A stretch of 64,000 nt of DNA from NCBI GenBank assembly GCA_905480435.1, contig CAJQQK010000176.1, positions 37,292 through 101,291 on the forward strand. The letters run 5' to 3'. A program made the position numbers and the translations under genes. Positions 28,936-37,150 of this stretch are shown piece after piece. Position 1 is the stretch's first letter. Every line of letters begins with the position of its first letter. The notes beneath the pieces are model-generated. The model worked only from the letters and a program-made list of their open reading frames with translations. It was not told the DNA's origin and ran no database searches. This DNA is from an uncultured Hyphomicrobiaceae bacterium (GTDB lineage: Bacteria > Pseudomonadota > Alphaproteobacteria > Rhizobiales > Hyphomicrobiaceae).

Positions 28936-29808
28936 TTACTCTGCCGCTTCACCTGGCGGACGCTGCATGACGACGTCAGCGCCAGCGTCGATTTCTTTAA
29001 GGGCTTCGAGATCAGGCATGCCCGTCGTCGAGTAGCCACAGTCAACGAAATGCACTTCGCCCGTAACTGCTCCAGACATTGGGGAAAGCAGGTACAGCGC
29101 GGATCCGCCGACATCATCCAAAGTTGGCGTGCGGCGTAACGGGGCATGATTGCGCTGGTAGTTGAAAATCACGCGGGCGTCCGAGACGCCGGCACCAGCG
29201 AGCGTGCGCATCGGACCTGCCGACAGCGCATTGACGCGAATGTTTTGTGGCCCAAGGTCTGCTGCGAGATATCGAACGGAGGCCTCGAGGGCAGCTTTTG
29301 CAACGCCCATCACATTGTATGATGGCACCCAACGGGTTGAGCCGCCGTAGGTAAGTGTCAACAGTGAACCGCCGTCCGGCATGATTTCGGCGGCGCGTTT
29401 TGCGAGTTCAGTGAATGAGAAGCATGAGATAACCATTGTGTTAACAAAGTTATCGCGGGAAGTTTCTGCATACATGCCGGCTAATTCGTGGCGATCAGAA
29501 AATGCCAGAGCGTGGACGATAAAATCGATCTTGCCCCATTCTCTTTTAATCGAGTCGAAAACCTTATCAACGCTTTCGACATCGCTGACATCGCAGGGCT
29601 CAATAATTTTCGCACCAACTGATTCAGCAAGCGGAATAGCGCGGCGCCCAAACGCCTCGCCCTGGTATGTAAATGCAAGCTCGGCGCCGTGGCCGGCAAG
29701 AACCCTGGCAATGCCCCAAGCGATCGATCGATCGTTGGCAACACCCATGATCAGGCCGCGTTTTCCCGCCAGCAGTGGGCCGGGCTTTGCAATATCCGTA
29801 TCATTCAT
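28936..29808 (-). CDS. fabI: Enoyl-[acyl-carrier-protein] reductase FabI (NADH)
   Basis: FabI catalyses the last reduction of each fatty-acid elongation cycle. From the ATG at 29808 the protein has 290 residues. The short-chain dehydrogenase features are GKRGLIMGVANDRSIAWGIA (cofactor loop) and the Tyr-x6-Lys catalytic motif YNVMGVAK. The track start at 29883 adds 25 residues with no family match. The C-terminus extends past the usual end with a Gly/Asp-rich tail. It belongs to the fabI-fabB-fabA block and is the target class of triclosan-type inhibitors. Confidence 0.95.
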   Translation of the reverse strand: MNDTDIAKPGPLLAGKRGLIMGVANDRSIAWGIARVLAGHGAELAFTYQGEAFGRRAIPLAESVGAKIIEPCDVSDVESVDKVFDSIKREWGKIDFIVHALAFSDRHELAGMYAETSRDNFVNTMVISCFSFTELAKRAAEIMPDGGSLLTLTYGGSTRWVPSYNVMGVAKAALEASVRYLAADLGPQNIRVNALSAGPMRTLAGAGVSDARVIFNYQRNHAPLRRTPTLDDVGGSALYLLSPMSGAVTGEVHFVDCGYSTTGMPDLEALKEIDAGADVVMQRPPGEAAE

Positions 29809-29979
29809 AGGATCGCCTACTCTCATCGCAGCGGTGTTGGCATGTACATTGAACCAGCCGCCACCATTTTTATACAATCGCATCTTAAAACACGCTCCAG
29901 GGGTTGTTGTTTCCCTAAAGGATGTTCCCTGTGCAGGTTTTAGGCCATTTTCATATTCTAGCTAAAGCGGCTTAAGTAG

Positions 29980-31209
29980 TTAACCTTCGTAACGTGTGAA
30001 TACGAGTGTCGCATTGGTTCCGCCAAAACCAAAACTATTCGACATAACGGCATTAAGAGAGACATTATCCATGCGCTCTTGCACGATCGGCATATCGCTG
30101 AATTCAGGGTCTAATTCATCGATATTCGCGCTTTCACATATAAATCCATTATTCATCATAAGCAGCGAGATGATCGATTCCTGGACACCGATCGCGCCAA
30201 GTGAGTGGCCAGTTAATGATTTTGTTCCAGCAATATATGGCGCGTTCGCACCAAACACTTCACGGATGGCTTCGATCTCACGAAGATCACCCACCGGAGT
30301 TGAGGTTGCGTGTGGGTTAATATAATCGATTTTTTCAATGGGCGTACCGTTAAGCCCCTGCATCGCCTGACGCATGCAGCGCACGGCGCCTTCGCCCGAT
30401 GGTGCAACCATGTCAAAGCCATCTGAGGTGGCACCGTAACCGGCAACTTCACCGTAAATCTTGGCGCCGCGCGCTTTCGCGTGCTCAAGCTCTTCCAGAA
30501 CCAGCATGCCGGCCCCACCGGCGATGACGAAGCCATCACGGTTTTTGTCATAGGCTCGGCTGGCTTTGGATGGCGTGCTGTTGAAGTTGGAAGACATTGC
30601 GCCCATCGTGTCAAAGAGGACGGACAGTCTCCAGTCCAGCTCTTCACAGCCGCCGGCAAAGACGATGTCCTGCTTGCCCCATGCGATCTGCTCCGCCGCA
30701 TTGCCGATGCAATGTGCTGACGTTGAGCAAGCTGATGAGATGGAGTAGTTGACGCCGGTGATTTTGAAGCTTGTCGCGAGCAATGCGGATGGTCCCGAGC
30801 ACATTGCTTTTGGAACCTCGAACGGACCAACCTTTTTGGGACCTTTGGTGACCGTGGTTTCAGCAGCGCGGACAATGGCAACCGTTGATGGGCCGCCAGA
30901 GCCAACAATTATCCCGGAACGCTCATGCTGGACTTCTTCGTCAGACAGTCCCGCGTCCTGGATCGCATGATCCATGGCGATGTAGTTCCAGCCGAGGCCC
31001 GCCTCCATGAAACGGCGCGGCTTGCGCGGCACCATGGCGGCCCAGTCAAGTTCTGGCTGACCGTGCACATGGCACCGAAATCCAAGCTCTTCGTATTTGT
31101 CAGCGTGAGAAATGCCCGATCGTGCCTCGCGCAAAGAGGCTGTAACCTCTTGCGTCGTATTCCCAATGCTGGAGACGATGCCCATCCCCGTAACGACAAC
31201 GCGTCTCAT
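29980..31209 (-). CDS. fabB: Beta-ketoacyl-ACP synthase I FabB
   Basis: FabB elongates acyl-ACPs, including the cis-3-decenoyl intermediate of anaerobic unsaturated fatty-acid synthesis. The 409-residue thiolase-fold protein has the active cysteine in [14 protein letters not shown] and the two histidines in [11 protein letters not shown] and [20 protein letters not shown] precedes the ATG. It lies directly downstream of fabA, the standard FabA/FabB pair. Confidence 0.96.
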   Translation of the reverse strand: MRRVVVTGMGIVSSIGNTTQEVTASLREARSGISHADKYEELGFRCHVHGQPELDWAAMVPRKPRRFMEAGLGWNYIAMDHAIQDAGLSDEEVQHERSGIIVGSGGPSTVAIVRAAETTVTKGPKKVGPFEVPKAMCSGPSALLATSFKITGVNYSISSACSTSAHCIGNAAEQIAWGKQDIVFAGGCEELDWRLSVLFDTMGAMSSNFNSTPSKASRAYDKNRDGFVIAGGAGMLVLEELEHAKARGAKIYGEVAGYGATSDGFDMVAPSGEGAVRCMRQAMQGLNGTPIEKIDYINPHATSTPVGDLREIEAIREVFGANAPYIAGTKSLTGHSLGAIGVQESIISLLMMNNGFICESANIDELDPEFSDMPIVQERMDNVSLNAVMSNSFGFGGTNATLVFTRYEG

Positions 31210-31332
31210 ACGATCCCTTTCGCCTCACCCCGCCAAGCTCTCCGGTCTCTTACACCGTCTGCCAGACATCCGTTTCTCGCTTGTTCGTAACGCTATAGCA
31301 ACTCAGCTGACGATCTGATAGCCGCCAATGCG

Positions 31333-31848
31333 CTAGCTCGCGTCAAGAATAACGCGCAAATCCGTGGCGTTGTAAAAAACCTCGCCGTCGGCCTTCATCG
31401 TTCCATCGGCATAGCCCAACGTCAGTTTGCCTGTCCGAACGCGTTTGATATCAATGATGTATTCGAGTTTTTTGACGGCCGGTGTGACAATTTTCTTGAA
31501 CTTAACCTCGCCAACACCGAGTGCCCTGCCACGGCCCGGTTCGCCGAGCCAGCCAAGATAAAAGCCGGTCAGCTGCCACAGCGCATCAAGCCCGAGACAA
31601 CCGGGCATCACAGGGTCATTTTTGAAGTGGCACGCAAAGAACCATTCGACTTGTGGATTGTCGGCAATCTGCATCTCGGCGACGATTTGGCCTTTGCCAT
31701 GCGCGCCGCCTTCTTCGGAGACCAGCGGAATGCGTTCAAACATTAGCATCGGCGGCAATGGCAATTGCGCATTGCCAGGGCCGAAGAGCTCACCACGGCC
31801 ACAGGCCAGAAGGTCTTCGTACTCGAAACTGGGGCGTCGCTCGGTCAT
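31333..31848 (-). CDS. fabA: 3-hydroxydecanoyl-ACP dehydratase/isomerase FabA
   Basis: FabA dehydrates 3-hydroxydecanoyl-ACP and isomerises the product, which starts unsaturated fatty-acid synthesis. The 171-residue hot-dog fold protein has the catalytic histidine in [24 protein letters not shown] and the family stretch [14 protein letters not shown]. It is the first gene of the fabA-fabB(-fabI) unit and is divergent from irr with a 424-base gap. Confidence 0.97.
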   Translation of the reverse strand: MTERRPSFEYEDLLACGRGELFGPGNAQLPLPPMLMFERIPLVSEEGGAHGKGQIVAEMQIADNPQVEWFFACHFKNDPVMPGCLGLDALWQLTGFYLGWLGEPGRGRALGVGEVKFKKIVTPAVKKLEYIIDIKRVRTGKLTLGYADGTMKADGEVFYNATDLRVILDAS

Positions 31849-32272
31849 GGCGGTACTTGCTTAAACCTCTAGTGCTGGAAATTATGAGTGTCAGCGTTCA
31901 ATGTGGTGACGATCCGGCGCTTATCCAAGTACCGGTTCATACATCCCGGATGTCGAAAAGACACCCGAAATGGGCCACTAGCTCAGCGCCGTGCAGATCG
32001 TATCACATACGCCTAGTCTTCAAAAAGGTAAACGTGATGCTCGTCAAGGGTTGAATAGAGGTTTCATGCGAGGATAGCGCGCGATCCGGTCGCCAACAGA
32101 TCCGCGATCTTTACAGCGCCGCATCAAACAGTCGCCTGACCTGCTATTGCCCAGCTCCAAGCTTAGCGGTATGATCAATCAATTGAGTTGACAGCTGTAG
32201 CAGCTCAACCTTTGGACTTTAGTGCAAATTGAGTCATAGAGGTTCGGCTGGCTGAGCCATTAGGCATGGGCA
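31849..32272. other. Divergent promoter region between fabA and irr
   Basis: No gene is visible in these 424 bases. A perfect -35-like TTGACA lies at about 32187-32192 on the irr side with TTTGGA 17 bases later, a poor -10. Inverted GAGTTG/CAGCTC segments overlap the -35. No clear ICE-type Irr box was found. Confidence 0.4.
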
Positions 32273-32701
32273 ATGCAGAAATCTGAAATCGATGCGCCAA
32301 GCGCATGCATTACGGCAATTCTTCGATCCGCTGACTTGCGGCCGACGCGACAGCGTGTAGCGCTTGGAAGACTGCTGTTTTCGGGGCAGGATCGTCACGT
32401 GACGGCGGAAATGCTGCACGAAGAAGTTGGCGGTGCGGGTGAGCGTATTTCCCTCGCCACTGTCTACAACACGCTGCATCAATTTGAGCGTGCCGGCCTA
32501 ATACGTGAGCTCGCGATCGATGGTGCGAAGACATATTTCGACACCAACACATCGAATCACAGCCATTTTTTCATCGAGAGCGACGGCCGGGTGATCGATA
32601 TTCCGGCTGAAGGGCTGAGCGTGCTTGGTGTACCCGAGCCGCCGGAAGGTACACGCATCAGTCATATCGACGTTGTGGTCCGGCTGGTTAAGACGGTCTG
32701 A
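32273..32701 (+). CDS. irr: Iron response regulator Irr (Fur family)
   Basis: Irr is the haem-responsive iron regulator that replaces Fur as the main iron regulator in many Hyphomicrobiales. The 142-residue protein has the Fur winged-helix LRPTRQRVALGRLLFSG...GERISLATVYNTLHQFERAGLIREL and the dimerisation domain with KTYFDTNTSNHSHFFIESDGRVIDI. Position divergent from fabA is the conserved irr location. The CxxC zinc pairs of Fur are absent, as expected for Irr. The usual HHH haem-contact motif reads HSH here, and there is no N-terminal GCPWHD haem motif. Confidence 0.93.
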   Translation: MQKSEIDAPSACITAILRSADLRPTRQRVALGRLLFSGQDRHVTAEMLHEEVGGAGERISLATVYNTLHQFERAGLIRELAIDGAKTYFDTNTSNHSHFFIESDGRVIDIPAEGLSVLGVPEPPEGTRISHIDVVVRLVKTV

Positions 32702-32719
32702 CTTTGCTCTGGTCAGGGG

Positions 32720-33283
32720 CTAACGCAGGATTTCCTGCGGATAGATTCCCCATAGCCGGCGTTGCTCCACATATCCGCTAAACCGTCCGATGCTGACGTG
32801 GCACCAGCTGCGATCGCATGATTTGAGGCCGACAAGTGTGCCAGCTTCGAGCTTGGCGACAGCGCGAGATCGTTGCCGCGGGCGGCTGAGAAGCGTTGTC
32901 AGCTGTTTCGCTGATCCCGTTTCCTTTAGTTGCCAGGGCGAAACAAGCGCCGTGCGGCGTGCTGAAATCAATGTGCGGAGGATCCAGCCAGTTGCTCCGT
33001 CAGAATCCCGTACCTGGCGCCAGCGACCATGCTCTCGCAAGACCTCTACAGGCAGTCCCTCACGCCGGAAAACCCAGACTTTTGGGAATTTTGTGCCGGG
33101 TCCTTTGCGCAGGTTAACCGGATTGGATTTGAGCGAGAAGAATTTTGGTAGCCCCGCTTTGGCAGCAGATCCGGCACTTTGCGCATGCAGTTGTGCCGAC
33201 CAACACGATACCAATAACAGCGCCATCAGCAGCCGACCGACAGTGCGGCGGGCAGCCGACGGATCATCGTGCAAATTTTTCAT
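32720..33283 (-). CDS. Exported SH3-domain protein
   Basis: From the ATG at 33283 (with GAGAGGG upstream) this is a 187-residue exported protein. The signal sequence is RLLMALLLVSCWSAQLHAQ. Two bacterial SH3-like segments follow: SNPVNLRKGPGTKFPKVWVF...WRQVRDSDGATGWILRTLI and VAKLEAGTLVGLKSCDRSWCHVSIGRFSGYVEQRRLWGIYP. Such proteins usually bind cell-wall peptides. The track start at 33460 would put 59 residues before the signal peptide and reads through a tandem repeat, so it is rejected. It is convergent with irr. Confidence 0.85.
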   Translation of the reverse strand: MKNLHDDPSAARRTVGRLLMALLLVSCWSAQLHAQSAGSAAKAGLPKFFSLKSNPVNLRKGPGTKFPKVWVFRREGLPVEVLREHGRWRQVRDSDGATGWILRTLISARRTALVSPWQLKETGSAKQLTTLLSRPRQRSRAVAKLEAGTLVGLKSCDRSWCHVSIGRFSGYVEQRRLWGIYPQEILR

Positions 33284-33378
33284 CGATCGTGCCCTCTCTT
33301 GCCATGCCGCCCGTCGCGTAACGACGTCATCCGAATTGACTATACGTCTTCCACGTCGAGTGCTTTGTAAAGCAATCA

Positions 33379-33416
33379 ACCATCTGTTATGCACGCCCCA
33401 TCTGTTGTGCACACCA
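33379..33416. repeat. Short tandem repeat upstream of the SH3 gene
   Basis: CCATCTGTTATGCACGC is followed at once by CCATCTGTTGTGCACAC, two copies of about 18 bases. It lies in the gap between the SH3 gene and the 2-hydroxyacid dehydrogenase gene. Both copies contain a TGCAC core that could be a protein-binding site. Confidence 0.5.
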
Positions 33417-33514
33417 CAGTGCCGTTGTGATCCGAGTGTGGTGCCGTCTGATGGCTTCAATCAGGCAAATCCGTCGCTCATTGAACAAAACTCAAAGCCT
33501 CGCAAAGAGATCCC

Positions 33515-34513
33515 ATGCCGACCTCGCCTCGCAAACCAATCGTGATCGTCACTCGCCGGCTCCCTGACGTTGTTGAAACGCGGATGCGCGAATTATTCGA
33601 TGCGCGCTTGAACGTGTCGGACAAACCTATGTCGCAAGCCGAGTTGATTGAGGCGGTCGCAACGGCCGACGTTCTGGTGCCCACGGTGACCGATCGAATT
33701 GACCGCGCTGTGCTGTCGCAGGCTGGCCCGCAGCTCAAGCTAATCTCGAATTTTGGCACGGGCGTGGACAACATTGATTTAGATACGGCCCGCAACCGTT
33801 CGATTATCGTCACCAATACGCCAGGCGTGCTGACGGAAGACACCGCCGATATGACGATGGCGCTGATTCTGGCTGTGCCGCGCCGCTTGGCCGAAGGCAC
33901 AGCATATCTCAAAGATCATGCAAAAGGGTGGGGCGGTTGGTCGCCAACCTGGATGCTCGGGCACCGTATCTATGGAAAACGCTTGGGGATCATCGGCATG
34001 GGCCGCATCGGTACGGCGGTTGCACGTCGGGCGAGGGCGTTCGGGCTGCAGATTCACTATCACAACCGACGCCGCTTGCCCGAGGAGATGGAGCAGGAAT
34101 TTGAAGCGACGTATTGGGATAGCCTCGATCAGATGCTGGCTCGTATGGACATCATTTCGGTAAATTGCCCGCACACGCCGGCAACCTACCACTTGCTATC
34201 GGCGCGTCGTCTGAAGCTGTTGAAGCCGACGGCTTATATCGTCAACACGGCGCGCGGCGAGGTTATCGACGAAAACGAACTCGCGCGTCTTATTCAGTCA
34301 GAGGCGATTGCTGGTGCCGGGCTGGATGTCTTCGAGCATGAGCCGGCCGTCAATGAGCGGTTGCTCTCGTCAGATCGGGTGGTTGCTTTGCCGCATATGG
34401 GCTCTGCGACTGTCGAAGGCCGCATTGATATGGGCGAGAAAGTCATCATCAACATCAAGACATTCCTGGATGGCCATGCGCCTCCTGATCGCGTTTTTCC
34501 TGCGATGTTCTGA
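33515..34513 (+). CDS. D-2-hydroxyacid dehydrogenase (glyoxylate/hydroxypyruvate reductase type)
   Basis: This 332-residue NAD(P)-dependent enzyme resembles glyoxylate or hydroxypyruvate reductases. The dinucleotide fold is KRLGIIGMGRIGTAVARRARAFG (about 150-172). Catalytic Arg is in NTARGEVIDENEL, Glu in FEHEP, His in LPHMGSATVEGR. AAGAGA precedes the ATG. It starts a same-strand run with an alpha/beta hydrolase (42-base gap) and a ureohydrolase. Exact substrate is unresolved. Confidence 0.9.
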   Translation: MPTSPRKPIVIVTRRLPDVVETRMRELFDARLNVSDKPMSQAELIEAVATADVLVPTVTDRIDRAVLSQAGPQLKLISNFGTGVDNIDLDTARNRSIIVTNTPGVLTEDTADMTMALILAVPRRLAEGTAYLKDHAKGWGGWSPTWMLGHRIYGKRLGIIGMGRIGTAVARRARAFGLQIHYHNRRRLPEEMEQEFEATYWDSLDQMLARMDIISVNCPHTPATYHLLSARRLKLLKPTAYIVNTARGEVIDENELARLIQSEAIAGAGLDVFEHEPAVNERLLSSDRVVALPHMGSATVEGRIDMGEKVIINIKTFLDGHAPPDRVFPAMF

Positions 34514-34555
34514 TTGCCAGTTATGCTCTGAGTTATAAGTCGAGAGGCGTTATCC

Positions 34556-35356
34556 ATGTTCGTTGACCTGCCTGAAGGCCAGTTGTTCTACGAGGTTATC
34601 GATCGGACTGCGCCTTGGCAGGCTGAGCCCGAGACCATCATCTTCATGCACGGTGTTGGCGGGCGTCACGACATGTGGATGGGCTGGCTGCCGGCATTGG
34701 TCGATAAATACCGCATCATTCTCATCGGCACGCGCGGCTGCGGGAACTCGGCTGAGATTACCAACTATGCGGAGTGGACGTTGGATGGCCTCTCCAATGA
34801 TATCCTCGCGGTTGCAGACCATGCCGGCGTTGACCGGTTCCATGTCGTCGGCGAGTCGGCCGGTGGCACAACCGTGCTAAATCTCGTATCGCGCGGGCTC
34901 GATCGCGTGATGACGGCAACGACGCTGTCGACGGCGCATCGTGGCGGTCAGATCGAGCGCGTCAGGAAATGGCGTGCCGACGTTGAGGCCAAAGGCGTTG
35001 CATGGTGGTCGGGCGAGATGATGAAGCATCGCTTCGTTGCGGGTGCGATGAGCGACGCGAAGGCGACTTGGTTTCGCCAGCGCCAGGATGAAAGCGTTGC
35101 TGAAGCATTGCTGCGCAAGGGTGATGTGCTGCTCGCAACGGATCTCTCGGATCAGCTTGCCGGTATCAAATGCCCATTACTGATGCTGCTTCCGGATCGG
35201 AGCCCATTTGTGACACCTGACATTGGTGTTGAAATCCTAGGGCTTGTGCCTCAGGCGGAACTGAGCATCATCCCCAACAGCAAGCACGGTATTTTCTATT
35301 CGCACGACGAATTTGCGTCGGGATTGCTGGCTGAGTTTCTGGGTCGGCAGAAGTAG
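34556..35356 (+). CDS. Alpha/beta hydrolase
   Basis: This 266-residue protein has the alpha/beta hydrolase fold. IIFMHGVGGRHDMWMGWLPAL supplies the oxyanion region, FHVVGESAGGTTVLNLV contains the nucleophilic serine in GESAG (about Ser102), and acid and histidine are likely Asp in LLPDRSPF and His in NSKHGIFY. No signal peptide is present. It lies between the dehydrogenase and the ureohydrolase genes on the same strand. Substrate cannot be deduced. Confidence 0.87.
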   Translation: MFVDLPEGQLFYEVIDRTAPWQAEPETIIFMHGVGGRHDMWMGWLPALVDKYRIILIGTRGCGNSAEITNYAEWTLDGLSNDILAVADHAGVDRFHVVGESAGGTTVLNLVSRGLDRVMTATTLSTAHRGGQIERVRKWRADVEAKGVAWWSGEMMKHRFVAGAMSDAKATWFRQRQDESVAEALLRKGDVLLATDLSDQLAGIKCPLLMLLPDRSPFVTPDIGVEILGLVPQAELSIIPNSKHGIFYSHDEFASGLLAEFLGRQK

Positions 35357-35433
35357 TCAGCCGATAGCCAACTGTCGATGCGTGCGCTACCGTCCGAAGT
35401 ATTGTCCCAGAGGCCATATCCGGACCCACGCCC

Positions 35434-36402
35434 ATGTCGACATCATTTTTGCCTGTGTCATCGTTTGAGCTACCGCGTTTTGCTGGTGTGCCAACGTTTA
35501 TGCGGCTGCCACATATTGCGCTGGATCATGCTGACGTCAGCCAAGTCAAGGTTGGGTTTGTCGGCGTGCCGTGGGATGGCGGCACGACGAACCGGCCCGG
35601 CGCGCGGCATGGTCCGCGGGCCTTGCGCGACGCTTCAACAATGATCCGCTTGATCCACCCGGTCCACAATATCAATCCATTCGAGATCGTAAATTGCGCG
35701 GACATGGGCGACGTCAGTCCAAACCCGGTCGATGTCCAAGATACACTCGCGCGGGTCACGGCGTTTTACGACAAACTCGTCGACCTCGGAATACGGCCGA
35801 TGACGGCTGGCGGCGACCATCTAGTCTCGCTGCCGGTGCTGCGTTCGCTCGCCAAAGAGCGACCGCTCGGCATGATCCATTTCGATGCACATACGGATCT
35901 CTGGGACAGCTATTTCGGTGGCTATAAATTTACCCACGGAACGCCATTCCGCCGCGCCGTCGAGGAAGGTCTGCTTGATCCGAAGCGGATCATCCAGATT
36001 GGCATTCGCGGCACGATGGCCGACCGTGAAGACATTGATTTCGCAGCGGCAAACGGTATCCGCCTAGTGCGCATCGAAGAACTGATGGCGCGCGGCGTGA
36101 CGGATGTCATGGAAGAGGCGCGCACGATCGCTGGCAGTGATCCGATTTACGTTTCGTTTGATATCGACGGCATCGATCCGTCGTACGCTCCGGGAACAGG
36201 TACGCCTGAAATAGGCGGTTTCACAACGTTTGAGGCGCAATGCATGGTTCGCGAGTTGCGCGGGCTTGATATTGTAGGCTGCGATCTCGTTGAGGTGTCG
36301 CCGCCATTCGACCCATCCGGAACAACCGCTTGGATCGGTGCGTCGATGATGTTCGAATTGCTCTGCCCGTTGGTCGAAAGCGCGAAGAGGGCAAACAAGT
36401 AG
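35434..36402 (+). CDS. Agmatinase/ureohydrolase family protein
   Basis: This 322-residue manganese-dependent ureohydrolase would release urea from a guanidino compound. The metal motifs are all visible: GGDHLVSLP, HFDAHTDLWD and SFDIDGIDPSYAPGTGTPEIGG. VGFVGVPWDGGTTNRPGARHGPRALR is typical of the agmatinase branch, which also contains guanidinobutyrase and guanidinopropionase, so agmatine is only one possible substrate. It ends a three-gene same-strand cassette, convergent with the bactofilin gene. Confidence 0.9.
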   Translation: MSTSFLPVSSFELPRFAGVPTFMRLPHIALDHADVSQVKVGFVGVPWDGGTTNRPGARHGPRALRDASTMIRLIHPVHNINPFEIVNCADMGDVSPNPVDVQDTLARVTAFYDKLVDLGIRPMTAGGDHLVSLPVLRSLAKERPLGMIHFDAHTDLWDSYFGGYKFTHGTPFRRAVEEGLLDPKRIIQIGIRGTMADREDIDFAAANGIRLVRIEELMARGVTDVMEEARTIAGSDPIYVSFDIDGIDPSYAPGTGTPEIGGFTTFEAQCMVRELRGLDIVGCDLVEVSPPFDPSGTTAWIGASMMFELLCPLVESAKRANK

Positions 36403-36409
36403 CTGTATT

Positions 36410-37060
36410 TTACACCTGAACGCGCACCAGTACTGGCCGCAATGGTCCGGCGGTTGCGCCAGCTTCATCGGCAACAACAACGTCGAACCCTGCGATATTG
36501 GTCTCGGCACCGCTGTGAACGAATACGATATCACCGGCGTTGATGTCGGCCTGAGTGAATTGTGCCAGCGGCTCTTCCGGTGCTTTAGTGTGGGCGATAT
36601 GGCCGTGCAGTAGATTGGCTGCCGTGAATTTCAATGCTGATGCGCTATCGTCCGCGTCGACCGCATTGAGATCTTCTGGCGTGATCACAACGCTGCCGCC
36701 ACGCGTAACTTCGAGCTCGAAATCCCCGAATAGTTCCGGTGGCACATTGCGCAGGTCAGCAACCAGATTGGCGCCGCTGGCAATAGCGAGCTGACCATAT
36801 TGGATTTCGCCTTCAACGTCGCCGGTTGCACTAATTGTTAAAAGATGACGGACGGTTACATCGCCGCGTAGTTTGCCGTGGATTTCGGCGGAGTCGACTT
36901 TGATGCTGCCTTTGAAACTGCCGCCTTCGCCAATCACCAATGATTTCGAAACGACACTGCCATCAGCCTCACCATTGATTTCGATGCGTTCGCCGCCCCG
37001 AACTTGACCGGTGAATTGCGTGCCCGGCGCGATTGTCATTTGGCCAATTACAGAGCTCAT
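36410..37060 (-). CDS. Bactofilin fused to a cadherin/CSPG-like domain
   Basis: This 216-residue protein has two parts. Residues about 5-100 are a bactofilin right-handed beta-helix: MTIAPGTQFTGQVRGGERIEINGEADG, VIGEGGSFKGSIKVDSAEIHGKLRGDV and LTISATGDVEGEIQYGQL. Bactofilins polymerise as cytoplasmic or membrane-bound scaffolds. Residues about 118-216 resemble a CSPG/cadherin-like repeat: GGSVVITPEDLNAVDADDSASALKF, HGHI, FTQADINAGDIVFVHSGAETNIAGFDVVVAD. That repeat normally occurs in secreted adhesins, yet no signal peptide is present. GGAGGGA precedes the ATG. It is convergent with the ureohydrolase gene; ubiB lies upstream on the same strand. Confidence 0.82.
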   Translation of the reverse strand: MSSVIGQMTIAPGTQFTGQVRGGERIEINGEADGSVVSKSLVIGEGGSFKGSIKVDSAEIHGKLRGDVTVRHLLTISATGDVEGEIQYGQLAIASGANLVADLRNVPPELFGDFELEVTRGGSVVITPEDLNAVDADDSASALKFTAANLLHGHIAHTKAPEEPLAQFTQADINAGDIVFVHSGAETNIAGFDVVVADEAGATAGPLRPVLVRVQV

Positions 37061-37150
37061 TCGTCCCTCCCACAGTGCGCCGGCTTTAAACGTTAGTGAT
37101 CATATTTCATCGAACCATGGCAGACTTGCGATGCCAATGCTGCGATTTAT

